A stretch of 64,000 nucleotides of DNA from an uncultured Lentisphaerota bacterium (GTDB lineage: Bacteria > Verrucomicrobiota > Kiritimatiellia > CAIQIC01): NCBI GenBank assembly GCA_903912445.1, contig CAIWHP010000125.1, positions 1 to 64,000 of the forward strand, written 5' to 3'. The position numbers were made by a program, and so were the translations under genes. Below, one piece after another: positions 8,755 to 17,716 of this stretch. The notes under the pieces were generated by a model. It had not been told where the DNA came from and did no database searches. It worked only from the letters and a program-made list of their open reading frames with translations. The number at the start of each line of letters is the position of its first letter. Within the stretch, counting starts at the first letter, position 1.

Positions 8755-10830
8755 ATGCAAAGAATACGTTGGGCAGCGCTGGTGGTGGCGGCGGTCGCGT
8801 GCGGCGCGGCGCACGCGGGCGAGCTGAAGCTCGATCTGCCGGTGGCGGAGGGGCCGTTCAAGCCGAGCTGGGAGTCGCTGAAGCAATACCAGAATCCGGA
8901 CTGGTTCCGCGACGCGAAGTTCGGCATCTGGGCGCACTGGGGCGCGCAGTGCCAGCCGGAGGCGGGCGACTGGTACGCCCGCAGCATGTATATCGAGGGC
9001 AGCGCCCAGAACAAATTCCACGTCGAACACTACGGGCATCCGTCCGTGTTCGGGTTCAAGGACGTCTGCAACGCATGGAAGGCCGACCAGTTCGATCCCG
9101 AAAAGCTGATCGCGCTCTACAAGAAAGCCGGCGCGCAATACTTCGTGATGATGGCCAACCACCACTGCAACTTCGACAACTACGACTCGAAGTATCAACC
9201 GTGGAATTCCGTGAAGATCGGCCCGAAGAAGGACCTCGTCGGGATGTGGGAGAAGGCCACGCGCGCCGCCGGGCTGCGCTTTGGCGTCACGGTCCACGCC
9301 GGCCGCGCCTGGGAGTGGTACGAGGTGGCCCAACTCGCCGACAAGACCGGCCCGAAGGCCGGCGTGCCCTACGACGGCAATCTGACGAAGGCCGACGGCA
9401 AGGGCCAGTGGTGGGAAGGGCTCGACCCGCAGGACCTCTACGCCCAGCGGCACAAGCCGAATTCCAATCCGATTGACCGCAAGGCCAAGGACCGCATTCC
9501 CGGCGACCCGCCGACCGCCGCCTATTGCCAGAAATTCTATAACCGCACGATTGACCTCATTGACTCCTACAAGCCCGACCTCCTTTACTTCGACGACGGC
9601 GTGCTGCCGCTCAAGGCCGTGGACGAGAAGATCGGCCTGAGCATTGCGGCGCACCTCTATAACGCCAACATGAAATGGCACAACGGCCGCAACGATGCCG
9701 TCATGAACACCAAGGGCCTCGACGAGGAGCAGCGCAAGTGCCTGATCTGGGACATCGAGCGCGGCGTCTCCACGCGCGTCGAGCCGTTCGTCTGGCAGAC
9801 CGACACCTGCATCGGCGGCTGGCACTACAACCGCCCGATCTTCGAGAAGCACGGCTACAAGACCGTCACGCAGGTCGTCCACATGCTGCTCGATATCGTC
9901 AGCAAGAACGGCAACCTCCTGCTCAACATCCCCGTGCGCGGCAACGGCACGCTCGACGAGGACGAGGTGCAGTTCCTCGAAGGCATGGCCGCGTGGATGG
10001 CCGTCAACAGCGAGTGCATCTACGGCACGCGCCCGTGGAAGATTTTTGGCGAAGGCCCCGCCGCCGTCGAGAAAGCCGAGGCCGGCCGGCACGGCGGCGC
10101 CAGCGACACGCGCAAAAAGCCATACACTCCAGCTGATTTTCGTTTCACGATCAAGGGTGGCGCGCTCTATGCCGTCGCACTCGCGTGGCCGGCCTCCGGC
10201 AAGCTCACCCTCCGCTGCCTCGCGGCTGGCGCGCCCGGCATCAAGGGCGCTGTGACCGGCGTGGAATTGCTCGGCTGCAAAGAGAAGCTCGCGTTCACGC
10301 GCGACGCCACCGGCCTCGTCGTCACCCTGCCCGCACAGAAACCGTGCGAGCACGCCTACGCGCTCAAGATCACCGGCTTCGACCTCGCCGCGTCCGAGCC
10401 GCAGGTGCCGCACGTCGAGGGCGCCGACTGCATCACGGCGGATGAAAAGGGCGCGCTTATGCTCGACGCGGCCAGCGCCGCGCCCCACGGCAAGCGCATC
10501 AAAGCCCAAGGCGGCAGCGTGGCGAACCTCGGCTACTGGGATGACCCCACCGACTGGGCTTCGTGGAAGGTCTTGATCGCGGCCCCGGGCAAGTACGAGG
10601 TCACCGCCCGCGCCTCCTCCCTGCGCAAGGAGAATCAGTTCGTGGTGGAACTCGCCGGCCAGAAGTTGACCGGTAAGGCGCCGCAGACCGAAAGCTGGGA
10701 CGACTACAAAACCATCAAGCTGGGCAAGGTGGAACTGTCGGCCGGCCAGCTTACGGTGACGATCCATCCGCAGGACCCGAAGTGGAAGGCGATCAACCTC
10801 CACTCCCTCACGCTCAGGCCGGCGAAATAA
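8755..10830 (+). CDS. Alpha-L-fucosidase, GH29 family, secreted (paralog 2)
   Basis: This 691-residue protein has a signal peptide ending AHA. The GH29 core includes NPDWFRDAKFGIWAHWG, YFVMMANHHCNFD and YKPDLLYFDDG; Asp280 is the likely nucleophile. It matches the protein at 1536-3467 along its length, including the C-terminal galactose-binding-like module. It has longer loops around residues 200-260 and 430-455, so it is an older paralog, probably with different linkage preference. RBS AAAGGGAG precedes ATG 8755. It carries the same two-box operator as paralog 1 but lacks the TTCCAA palindromes. It acts on exported or extracellular fucosylated glycans. Confidence 0.9.
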   Translation: MQRIRWAALVVAAVACGAAHAGELKLDLPVAEGPFKPSWESLKQYQNPDWFRDAKFGIWAHWGAQCQPEAGDWYARSMYIEGSAQNKFHVEHYGHPSVFGFKDVCNAWKADQFDPEKLIALYKKAGAQYFVMMANHHCNFDNYDSKYQPWNSVKIGPKKDLVGMWEKATRAAGLRFGVTVHAGRAWEWYEVAQLADKTGPKAGVPYDGNLTKADGKGQWWEGLDPQDLYAQRHKPNSNPIDRKAKDRIPGDPPTAAYCQKFYNRTIDLIDSYKPDLLYFDDGVLPLKAVDEKIGLSIAAHLYNANMKWHNGRNDAVMNTKGLDEEQRKCLIWDIERGVSTRVEPFVWQTDTCIGGWHYNRPIFEKHGYKTVTQVVHMLLDIVSKNGNLLLNIPVRGNGTLDEDEVQFLEGMAAWMAVNSECIYGTRPWKIFGEGPAAVEKAEAGRHGGASDTRKKPYTPADFRFTIKGGALYAVALAWPASGKLTLRCLAAGAPGIKGAVTGVELLGCKEKLAFTRDATGLVVTLPAQKPCEHAYALKITGFDLAASEPQVPHVEGADCITADEKGALMLDAASAAPHGKRIKAQGGSVANLGYWDDPTDWASWKVLIAAPGKYEVTARASSLRKENQFVVELAGQKLTGKAPQTESWDDYKTIKLGKVELSAGQLTVTIHPQDPKWKAINLHSLTLRPAK

Positions 10831-10840
10831 CCCGCGCCGC

Positions 10841-10880
10841 GCCCGGTCCGGCGCTTGCCGTGCAGCGGCCGGGCCCTTTT
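10841..10880 (+). terminator. Probable terminator after fucosidase 2
   Basis: GCCCGG (10841-10846) pairs with CCGGGC (10869-10874), followed by CCTTTT. It lies just after the fucosidase stop at 10830. The T-run is short. Confidence 0.5.
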
Positions 10881-10908
10881 CGGCTTGACGCCTCCGGTGG
10901 TTTCGAGC

Positions 10909-11649
10909 ATGGGGACGCGCGTGAAACGGGCGCAAATTTTCGGGCGCAGGAGGCTGCCCGGGCTGCTGCTGCTGGCGGTGGCGCTCGCGCTGCTGGCCCT
11001 GCTCGGCTCCGCCGCGCTCGTGCGGCGCGCGGCGGCGGGGCGCACCTATGCGGATGTCCAGATCATCCCGGCGCGCAAGGTCGGGCTCGTGCTCGGCTGC
11101 GTCGGCCGTCTGCCGGACGGCCAGCGCAATCTGTTTTTCACCTATCGCATGCAGGCTGCGGCGGAACTTTTTCGCGCAGGCAAGGTGCGCTTTCTCCTCG
11201 TCAGCGGCGACAACCACCATTGCACCTACGACGAGACCACCGAGATGAAGACCGAGCTCGTCCGCCTCGGCGTGCCGGCGGAGCGGATCCAGTGTGACTA
11301 CGCGGGCTTCCGCACGCTCGACTCCGTCGTGCGCGCGAAGGAGGTCTTCGGCGAGACCGAGCTGACCGTGATTTCGCAGCAGTTCCACAACGAGCGCGCG
11401 ATCTTCATCGCGCAGCACAAGGGGCTGGACCTGATCGGCTACAACGCCCGCGACGTGGGCGCCGCGGGCGGCCTGCTCGTCCGCTGCCGCGAGCAGCTGG
11501 CGCGCGTGCGGACGGTGCTCGATGTCTTTGTGCTGCGCACCCGTCCGCATTTTCTTGGCCCGAAGATCCAGATCGGGCTTGCAGTTTTTCCAAGGATTGG
11601 AAAAGGTAGCCCCCACTTTTTCCAAGCCTTGGAAAACGGCGGAACATGA
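10909..11649 (+). CDS. SanA/YdcF-like DUF218 membrane protein
   Basis: This 246-residue protein has one N-terminal membrane helix (LPGLLLLAVALALLALLGSA) and a DUF218 domain: VGLVLGCVG, MQAAAELFRAGKVRFLLVSGDN, DSVVRAKEVFG and VISQQFHNERA. In Escherichia coli the relatives SanA and ElyC affect envelope integrity; biochemical function is unsettled. The domain ends near RPHFLGPKIQIG. The last 21 or so residues are the in-frame translation of the palindrome array at 11588-11634, so the tail is probably not original to the protein. ATG 10909 is the start; GTG 10921 is possible. The stop overlaps the next start (ATGA). Confidence 0.8.
   Translation: MGTRVKRAQIFGRRRLPGLLLLAVALALLALLGSAALVRRAAAGRTYADVQIIPARKVGLVLGCVGRLPDGQRNLFFTYRMQAAAELFRAGKVRFLLVSGDNHHCTYDETTEMKTELVRLGVPAERIQCDYAGFRTLDSVVRAKEVFGETELTVISQQFHNERAIFIAQHKGLDLIGYNARDVGAAGGLLVRCREQLARVRTVLDVFVLRTRPHFLGPKIQIGLAVFPRIGKGSPHFFQALENGGT
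11588..11634 (+). repeat. Pair of TTCCAA-N3-TTGGAA palindromes inside a coding end
   Basis: Units at 11588-11602 (centre GGA) and 11620-11634 (centre GCC) are exactly 32 bp apart. They lie in the last codons of the DUF218 gene and 11 bases before the ATG of the HzsA-like gene. Confidence 0.85.
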
Positions 11650-13904
11650 TGACGTGCGTGCGAAAAATTTGGCTGCCGGGCGCGCTCTGCGGCGCGCTGC
11701 TGGCGGCGCGCGCCGAGGCGCCGGACCCGGCGGCGGTCGCGGAGTTGCGCGCGGCGGGTATCGAACAGGTCGCGTTCGTCAAGCGCCTCACCTATAACGC
11801 GAACCATTACTACACCGAATACATCAACAGCGCGTGGCTGCCGGGCGGAAACCTGTGTGTGCTCGACCTGAAGAGCGGCAAGGTGCGCGACCTGCTGCCG
11901 CAGATGACCAACGGCGTGTTCGAGCGCTTCGATGTCTCGTTCGACGCGAAGAAGATCGTCTTCGCATGGAAGCGCGCCGCGCAGGAAGGCTACCGCATCT
12001 TTGAGGTCGGCGTGGACGGCAAGCACCTCCGGCAGCTGACGTTCCCGCCGCCGAACGAGGCGGAGCTGCAGCGCGACTACCGCGTCGCCGCACACTACCA
12101 CCACGGCACCGATGACATGCAGCCGTGCTACCTGCCCGACGGCGGCATCGCGTTCATCTCCACGCGCTGCCAGTACGGCATTTTGTGCGACGGCCCCGAC
12201 GATTTCACGACGACCGTGCTCTACCGGATGGATGGCGACGGCAAGCACCTCCAGAAGCTGAGCAACAGCTCCGTCAGCGAGGCGGCGCCCGCGATGCTGC
12301 CCGACGGCCGGCTGTTGTACACGCGCTGGGAATATGTGGACAAGGGCGCGGTCAGCGTGAAGTGCCTCTGGGCGATGCGGCCCGATGGGACCGCGTCGCA
12401 GGAGGTCTACGGCAACGACATCGCGCTGCCGCCGACGCTGATCTACGGCCGGCCGATCCCCGGCGCGGCGAACCAGTTCGTGGTGCTCGGCACGCCGCAC
12501 TGCCCGCAGAACGGCATGGGCACGGTGCTCCGCCTCGACATGTCCAAGCCCATCCGCACGCGCGAACCGATGAACTACATCACCGACGACGTGGACATCC
12601 GCGCCGAGCCCGGCTTCGCCTTCCGCGAAAAGGGCGGCGAGTGGCGGAACGATCCGCTCGGCCACGGCCGGCTCTTCAAGGATCCCTATCCGCTTTCCGC
12701 GGAAAGCTTCCTTGTGGCGCACAAGCCCCAGGGGGAAAAATGGAACGCGCCCGCAGCCTACGGACTCTACCTGCTCGATGAACACGGCGCGGTCCGGCCG
12801 ATCTATCGCGACAAAGCGGTCTCCTGCTGGCTGCCCTATCCGCTGCGGCCGCGCGAAAAGCCGCCGCTGCTGTCCACGCCGCGCGACGCCGCGCGCGCCA
12901 AGGCCGGCGAGGCCGTCTGCATGGTCAGCGATGTCTACCACGGCCTCGAGAAAGTGGACCGCGGCACGATCAAGTGGCTGCGCGTGCTCGAGCAGGTGCC
13001 GCGGCCGTGGGCCGCGCGCCGCCGGTGGACGGGCGATGAATATGACCAGCAGCACGTCTGCATCACCAAGGACACGCATCTCGGCTTGAAAGTGCAGCAC
13101 GGCGTCGTGCCGGTGGAGGAGGACGGCTCCGCGCATTTCGTCGTGCCCGCCGGCCGCAACATTTTCCTGCAGGCCCTCGACGCGCGCTGCATGGCGGTGC
13201 AGACCGAGCGCACCTACGTGAACTATATGCCCGGCGAGACGCGCAGCTGCATCGGCTGCCACGAGACGCCGCGCGACGCCGCGCGCAGCCACGGGCACGC
13301 CGCGCCGCTCGCCTTCGCGCGCCCGCCCTCCGTGCCTGGGCCGCAGCCGGGCGAAACCGTCGCGCGCCGCGTGCTGCACTATCCCACCGACGTGCAGAAG
13401 ATGCTCGACGACCATTGCATCCGCTGCCACAGCGGCGACGAGCCCGCCGGCGAGCTGAGCCTGGAAAACACGCCGACCGAGCGGTTCTGCGTCTCCTATG
13501 AAAACCTCGTGCCCGAGCGGCGGCGCGGCGCGAACAACCGCGACCGCGGCCTGCTCGGCCCGGTGATCGGCGAGAACCACCCCAAGACCGGCAACGTGGA
13601 CTATCTGCCGGCGCGCAGCCTCGGCTCGCACGCCAGCCTCCTCGTCGCGATATTCAGCGACGGCTGGGTGGAACTCGCCGACGACACCGCCGCCGGCCGC
13701 GCGAAAAAATTGGCGAAGCTCCACCAGCGGATTCACCTCGCGCCGGAAGACCTGCTGAAAATATCCAACTGGGTGGACACCAACGGCCAGTTCTACGGCA
13801 GCTATTGGGGCCGGCGCAACCTGCGCTACCGCGACCTGCCCGACTTCCGCCCCGTGCCGACCTTCGACGCCGCCATCAGCACGACCCCGCCGAAGCAGCC
13901 GTGA
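11646..13904 (+). CDS. HzsA-like protein: beta-propeller plus CxxCH heme-binding motifs, exported
   Basis: This 752-residue protein has a signal peptide ending ARA. The first half contains propeller-type repeats (PCYLPDGGIAFISTR, PAMLPDGRLLYTRWEY). The second half has two CxxCH motifs, C535-C538-H539 (CIGCH) and C591-C594-H595 (CIRCH), the latter followed by SGDEPAGELSL. This arrangement is seen in proteins related to the alpha subunit of hydrazine synthase that are widespread in PVC bacteria without anammox metabolism. It is probably a periplasmic redox or carbohydrate-linked cytochrome, not hydrazine synthase; no partner subunits are nearby. The start may be ATG 11646 or 11649. A TTCCAA pair lies directly upstream. 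Confidence 0.75.
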   Translation: MMTCVRKIWLPGALCGALLAARAEAPDPAAVAELRAAGIEQVAFVKRLTYNANHYYTEYINSAWLPGGNLCVLDLKSGKVRDLLPQMTNGVFERFDVSFDAKKIVFAWKRAAQEGYRIFEVGVDGKHLRQLTFPPPNEAELQRDYRVAAHYHHGTDDMQPCYLPDGGIAFISTRCQYGILCDGPDDFTTTVLYRMDGDGKHLQKLSNSSVSEAAPAMLPDGRLLYTRWEYVDKGAVSVKCLWAMRPDGTASQEVYGNDIALPPTLIYGRPIPGAANQFVVLGTPHCPQNGMGTVLRLDMSKPIRTREPMNYITDDVDIRAEPGFAFREKGGEWRNDPLGHGRLFKDPYPLSAESFLVAHKPQGEKWNAPAAYGLYLLDEHGAVRPIYRDKAVSCWLPYPLRPREKPPLLSTPRDAARAKAGEAVCMVSDVYHGLEKVDRGTIKWLRVLEQVPRPWAARRRWTGDEYDQQHVCITKDTHLGLKVQHGVVPVEEDGSAHFVVPAGRNIFLQALDARCMAVQTERTYVNYMPGETRSCIGCHETPRDAARSHGHAAPLAFARPPSVPGPQPGETVARRVLHYPTDVQKMLDDHCIRCHSGDEPAGELSLENTPTERFCVSYENLVPERRRGANNRDRGLLGPVIGENHPKTGNVDYLPARSLGSHASLLVAIFSDGWVELADDTAAGRAKKLAKLHQRIHLAPEDLLKISNWVDTNGQFYGSYWGRRNLRYRDLPDFRPVPTFDAAISTTPPKQP

Positions 13905-14031
13905 TCCCGGCCACGCCCTAGGCGTGTGGCCTGGTGCGCCGCGCGGCTTGGACCCGCTCGCAACCGGACGCGTTTGGCGCCCCGGTGGCTCCGCGCTTCC
14001 CGGGTCGTCCGGAAATGAAGCTCGCGGTTTT

Positions 14032-14142
14032 TTCCAAGGTTTGGAAAACTCCGGTGCGAACGGTTCCAACCGAGTCTGCGAGACGGGCAGCTTTGCTGCC
14101 AACCTTTGGGAAAAGCGGCCATCTTTTTTCCAAGGACTGGAA
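14032..14142 (+). repeat. Four-unit array of TTCCAA/TTGGAA palindromes with hairpin module
   Basis: Units start at 14032 (intact, centre GGT), 14064 (left half TTCCAA), 14097 (TGCCAACCTTTGGGAA) and 14128 (TTCCAAGGACTGGAA). The steps are 32, 33 and 31, or 96 bp overall. The middle two enclose the hairpin GGCAGC/GCTGCC (14086-14100). Positions 14063-14114 match 3723-3776. The array ends 21 bases before the GH31 start. Confidence 0.8.
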
Positions 14143-14163
14143 ACCGCGTGTGGGAGAAAAAAG

Positions 14164-16410
14164 ATGAACATGAACAAGTTGTTGCCGGCAGACCTGGTCG
14201 CCCGTCCCGCGACCCGCGTCGTGACGGCGTTTTTGCTGCTGGCGTCGGTCTGCGGCGCGCAGGTACAGGACCAGGATGGCGTCATCAGTCTTGCGACGCC
14301 GAACTACCGGCTCATCATCCAGAAGCAGGGCTTCTGCTTCGGCTTCGCGCGGGCGGACGGCAGCGTGATCGTCCCGGCCCACGCTACCAACGGCCTGGAG
14401 TTCTCCGGCGGCGCGGCGGCGGCGACGCAGCTCAAAGCCGCGGCGGCGGACAAGGCCGTGCTGGAAGTGACCAACGACCAGGGCGCGAAGGCGACCGTCG
14501 AGCTGGAACTGGCGGCGCACCATGTCCGCTTCAGCGTGACCCCGGCCACGCCGGGCAAGATGGTCGTGCGCACGGGCGGGCTGACGGCGCCGGCCTATGG
14601 CCTGAGCGATCACGCGGCGTTCGCGCGGACGACGACCGACGTCACCGGCTACAGCGACGAAAAATTCCACGCGCAGGAGCCGCCGGGGCACAAGCGCATG
14701 GTCAGCAACTTCGTCATCTGCCCGCGGCAGGGGTTGGCGGTGGTGAACATGGAGAAGACGCTGAAGATCGTCCGCGTGACCGCCGCGGAGCTGGCGCAGG
14801 GCACGGTGGACGCGGCGCGGATGCCCGCGCTCTATTATTTCCTCGGCACGCCGGAGCAGATCTACGCGGACTTCCTGCAGGCGCGCAACCGCGAGGGCTA
14901 CACGGTCTACAAGCCGAAGTACGAATTTTTTGGCGTGGGCTGGGAGGCGTTCGGCGCGCTCGGCTGGAAGACGAATGAGAAGACGGTGACGGAGAACGTG
15001 GAGCGGTATCTCGCGCTCGGCTACCCGCTCTCGTGGATGGTCGTCGGCTCCGGCTTCTGGCCCAACGAGGACACGAACATGTGCGCGACGACGAGCTTCG
15101 GGCTGTGGGATAAAGTCCGTTATCCCGACCCGCAGCGGTTCATCGCGCACTTCAAGGCCGAAGGCCTGAAGGTGTTTCTCGGGCTGCGCATCAGCTTCAT
15201 CAAGGACGGCCCGTACTCGGCCGAGGGCGTCGCCAAAGGCTATTTCCTCAAGGAGAACGGCGTGGCGAAGGCCTACAAGATCGCGTTTCCCAAGCTGCCG
15301 GCCTATCTGCTCGACGGCGAAAACCCTGCGGCGGTGCAGTGTTACCTCGGCCTCTGCCAGAAGTGGATCGACGCCGGCGTGGACGGCTTCAAGGAGGACC
15401 TGTTCGGCTACGGCGTGGTCAAGATGCGCGACGGCAACATCGACCACGTCAACCGCGGGCTGATGGACAAGGGCGTGTTCATCATGGGCCGCAACAACTA
15501 CCTCGGCTCGGCCTGCGACATCCACCGGTTCGAGGATTTCAACTTCGACCAAAACCAGGACCGCGGGCCGCTCAACGGGCTGGCGTTCTCCTACAGCGGC
15601 TTCCCCTGCACCTATCCCGACATCGTCGGCGGCACGTTCGGCGAGGGCCGCAAGATGCCGCCGCTGGACTCTCCGCGGATGCAGAAGTACATGATGCGCG
15701 TGGCGCAGTACGACGCGGTCCATCCCTCGATGGCCGTCGGCATGGGGCCGTGGAATTTTTCCAGCCCACAGGTCGAGCAGGTGGTGCTCGCCGCCGCGCA
15801 GCTGCACGGCCGGCTTCAGCCTTACATCTACAGCGCGGCGATGGACGCGTTCGAGACCGGCTTCCCGTGGTCCATGGCGCCGCTGCCGCTCGTCTATCCG
15901 GATGACCCGCAGGTCGCCGGCCGCGAGAACTCGACCGTGCGCGGCTACGAGTGGCTGCTCGGCCCGTCGCTGCTCGCCTGCCCGCTCTACGGCGACGACT
16001 ACTGGCAGACCGACACTCGCGACGTCTATTTGCCCGCCGGCACATGGATGGATTATGACACCGGCGAGAGGCACCAAGGCCCGAAGCTGCTGAAAGCTTT
16101 TGCGCTGCCCTGTGGCAAGCAGCCGCTGTTCGTCGGCGGCAAGGGTGTGCTCGTGCTGCGCGATCTCAGGACGGATGCGCTCACTGCCAAGGTCTATCCG
16201 CTGGCGACCGGCGGCTCGACCTATCGCTTCACGCACCGCGACGGCACGACGCGCTCGCTGATCACCCATGACAACACCGGCTGGACCAATGTTACGGTCA
16301 CCGACACCACCAGCGGCCAGCCTGTGCCCACCGAGCGCGAAGCGAAAACCGGCGTACTCAAGTTTCCGCTCACCCCCGGCCACAACTACCGGCTGACCGA
16401 CGGGCAGTGA
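14164..16410 (+). CDS. Glycoside hydrolase family 31 (alpha-glucosidase/xylosidase-like), secreted
   Basis: This 748-residue protein has an N-terminal hydrophobic signal ending in GAQ. A beta-sandwich region leads into the GH31 barrel. GVDGFKEDLFGYG carries the likely nucleophile Asp412, followed by FIMGRNNYLGSA and later blocks such as YEWLLGPSLLACPLYGDDYW typical of the family. GH31 enzymes remove alpha-linked glucose, xylose or related sugars from non-reducing ends. The frame is open for 80 codons upstream through the palindrome array, but the signal peptide and GGGAG before ATG 14164 favour that start (14170 is an alternative). It fits the glycan-degrading theme of the left part of the window; substrate unknown. 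Confidence 0.88.
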   Translation: MNMNKLLPADLVARPATRVVTAFLLLASVCGAQVQDQDGVISLATPNYRLIIQKQGFCFGFARADGSVIVPAHATNGLEFSGGAAAATQLKAAAADKAVLEVTNDQGAKATVELELAAHHVRFSVTPATPGKMVVRTGGLTAPAYGLSDHAAFARTTTDVTGYSDEKFHAQEPPGHKRMVSNFVICPRQGLAVVNMEKTLKIVRVTAAELAQGTVDAARMPALYYFLGTPEQIYADFLQARNREGYTVYKPKYEFFGVGWEAFGALGWKTNEKTVTENVERYLALGYPLSWMVVGSGFWPNEDTNMCATTSFGLWDKVRYPDPQRFIAHFKAEGLKVFLGLRISFIKDGPYSAEGVAKGYFLKENGVAKAYKIAFPKLPAYLLDGENPAAVQCYLGLCQKWIDAGVDGFKEDLFGYGVVKMRDGNIDHVNRGLMDKGVFIMGRNNYLGSACDIHRFEDFNFDQNQDRGPLNGLAFSYSGFPCTYPDIVGGTFGEGRKMPPLDSPRMQKYMMRVAQYDAVHPSMAVGMGPWNFSSPQVEQVVLAAAQLHGRLQPYIYSAAMDAFETGFPWSMAPLPLVYPDDPQVAGRENSTVRGYEWLLGPSLLACPLYGDDYWQTDTRDVYLPAGTWMDYDTGERHQGPKLLKAFALPCGKQPLFVGGKGVLVLRDLRTDALTAKVYPLATGGSTYRFTHRDGTTRSLITHDNTGWTNVTVTDTTSGQPVPTEREAKTGVLKFPLTPGHNYRLTDGQ

Positions 16411-16471
16411 TCCGCGCCATAAACTGCTCCTCAAGAAGGCGGGCCACCCTTACGTCCGCAGCGTGCGCTGT

Positions 16472-17398
16472 TCAGGCGGCCCGTGAGCCGCTGGCGGCAC
16501 CCGCCTCGTCCATGTGGCGGTGGGCTTCCAGCAGCAACGGCACCAGCTCTTCTTGGATCGTCACTTGCGAAGCTGGCGACGCTTCGGCACGGAACCGGAA
16601 CTCGCCTTTGCTATGGCGGATGAGTTCGAAGAACGCGTCCCGTCCCCGCTTCTTGCCCGTGCTCGCGTCCCGGACGCGGCCGTCCACGAGAATCAGTTGT
16701 CCGCCCGCCCCGCCGCCTGGTTCCTTGATGTGCAAGACCCCGGTCCCGTTCTCAGCCCCGAGCATCTGCAGGACCGCCCCCATGGGGATGGTGGCGAGCG
16801 AGCCATGCAAATCGGAAAGCTGGACCGGCGGATCCGCGGGGGGCGCCGGCTTGGCCAAAGAGACGCGCGCCGGCGCCGGCCATGCGACCCCGTTCTCGCA
16901 TATGATCATGGGTGTCACCGTCGCGCTGGCAGCCGCGGTCCTGCGTTTCCGGCGGCGGTGTATGCGGTAGCCAAGCCAGACGCTCGCGGTCAGCGCCAGG
17001 GCCGCCAAGCCGACAGTACTCCACAACCCTTGCGACGCCCCGCTGGCCTTGGCATACGGTGCGGGCGCAGGAGACGGCGGCAGCCCGAAGAGGTGCCCCC
17101 GATACGCGTCCGCGCGCGCTTTTATCCGTTCGAGAAAGAAGGGCGGGCGGTAAAGATAAATAATCTCGCTGGACGTCGCCACATAGCCGCAATACAGGTT
17201 CGAATTCGCGGGGGACGGCGGGGGGCAGAGAAAAGGCGCCGGCTTGGTCTCGGCGAACGTCGTGCCGAGCACTGTCAGCCCCGCCAGCGCCGCCAACCCC
17301 ATCCGGGCGGCAAGGGCTGCACCTGTGAGCCTCCCGCTATGATGTGTGGCCAGAAGCCGATGCCCGGTCACATATTTTGTTTCCCGCCACAAGTGCAT
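16472..17398 (-). CDS. Membrane protein with C-terminal PATAN/DUF4388 domain
   Basis: Up to 308 residues. A hydrophobic segment near residues 33-50 (MGLAALAGLTVLGTTFAET) may be a signal peptide, with ATG 17302 as an alternative start. A membrane helix at about 125-145 is followed by Arg/Lys. The C-terminal part (LHGSLATIPMGAVLQMLGAE, GQLILVDGRVRDASTG, DAFFELIRHSKGEFRF) matches the DUF4388/PATAN domain found in bacterial signalling proteins, here facing the cytoplasm. The gene stands alone, convergent with GH31. Function beyond signalling cannot be stated; upstream -10/-35 signals are weak. Confidence 0.72.
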   Translation of the reverse strand: MHLWRETKYVTGHRLLATHHSGRLTGAALAARMGLAALAGLTVLGTTFAETKPAPFLCPPPSPANSNLYCGYVATSSEIIYLYRPPFFLERIKARADAYRGHLFGLPPSPAPAPYAKASGASQGLWSTVGLAALALTASVWLGYRIHRRRKRRTAAASATVTPMIICENGVAWPAPARVSLAKPAPPADPPVQLSDLHGSLATIPMGAVLQMLGAENGTGVLHIKEPGGGAGGQLILVDGRVRDASTGKKRGRDAFFELIRHSKGEFRFRAEASPASQVTIQEELVPLLLEAHRHMDEAGAASGSRAA

Positions 17399-17663
17399 AT
17401 CAGCCGCCGTTCACTGCGCGCATTGATCCATAGCCTTTTTAGCAGGAAGCATGCCGCCCGGTTGGGGGAAAGAAAGGTACGCACGGCCAGGAGCGCGAAC
17501 CGGCCCATGCCCTAGCTCCAGAAACAACGTTGTCGGCGCGCACAGCAGTCTTAAATATAACAACTTACATGCTTTGGCCGTGAAAATTGCATTCTGTGCC
17601 CTGGTGGTTCCATCCAGTGCATAAAAGCGCGTGCCGTGGGGCTTGGCGGGCTGCGAAAAAGAC
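17399..17663. other. Gene-free stretch
   Basis: No convincing gene lies between the PATAN protein and the isomerase terminator. A short AT-rich patch near 17550-17595 stands out from the GC-rich surroundings and could hold the PATAN promoter. I see no repeat or RNA structure. Confidence 0.4.
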
Positions 17664-17700
17664 AGCGGCCGGTTTTCCATCGTCTGGAAAACCGGCCGCT
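17664..17700 (-). terminator. Strong rho-independent terminator for the isomerase/Gfo-Idh operon
   Basis: A perfect 16-bp stem (17664-17679 with 17685-17700) has the 5-base loop TCGTC. On the minus strand it is followed by GTCTTTTT. It begins 16 bases after the isomerase stop. The stem contains TTTTCCA/TGGAAAA, so it may have evolved from a TTCCAA-type palindrome. Confidence 0.88.
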
Positions 17701-17716
17701 GTGCCAGCGCCGTCGC

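Noticed and set aside
13908-13932. GGCCAC...GTGGCC hairpin after the HzsA-like gene
   Set aside because: The stem is imperfect and no T-run follows on either strand; I could not call it a terminator.
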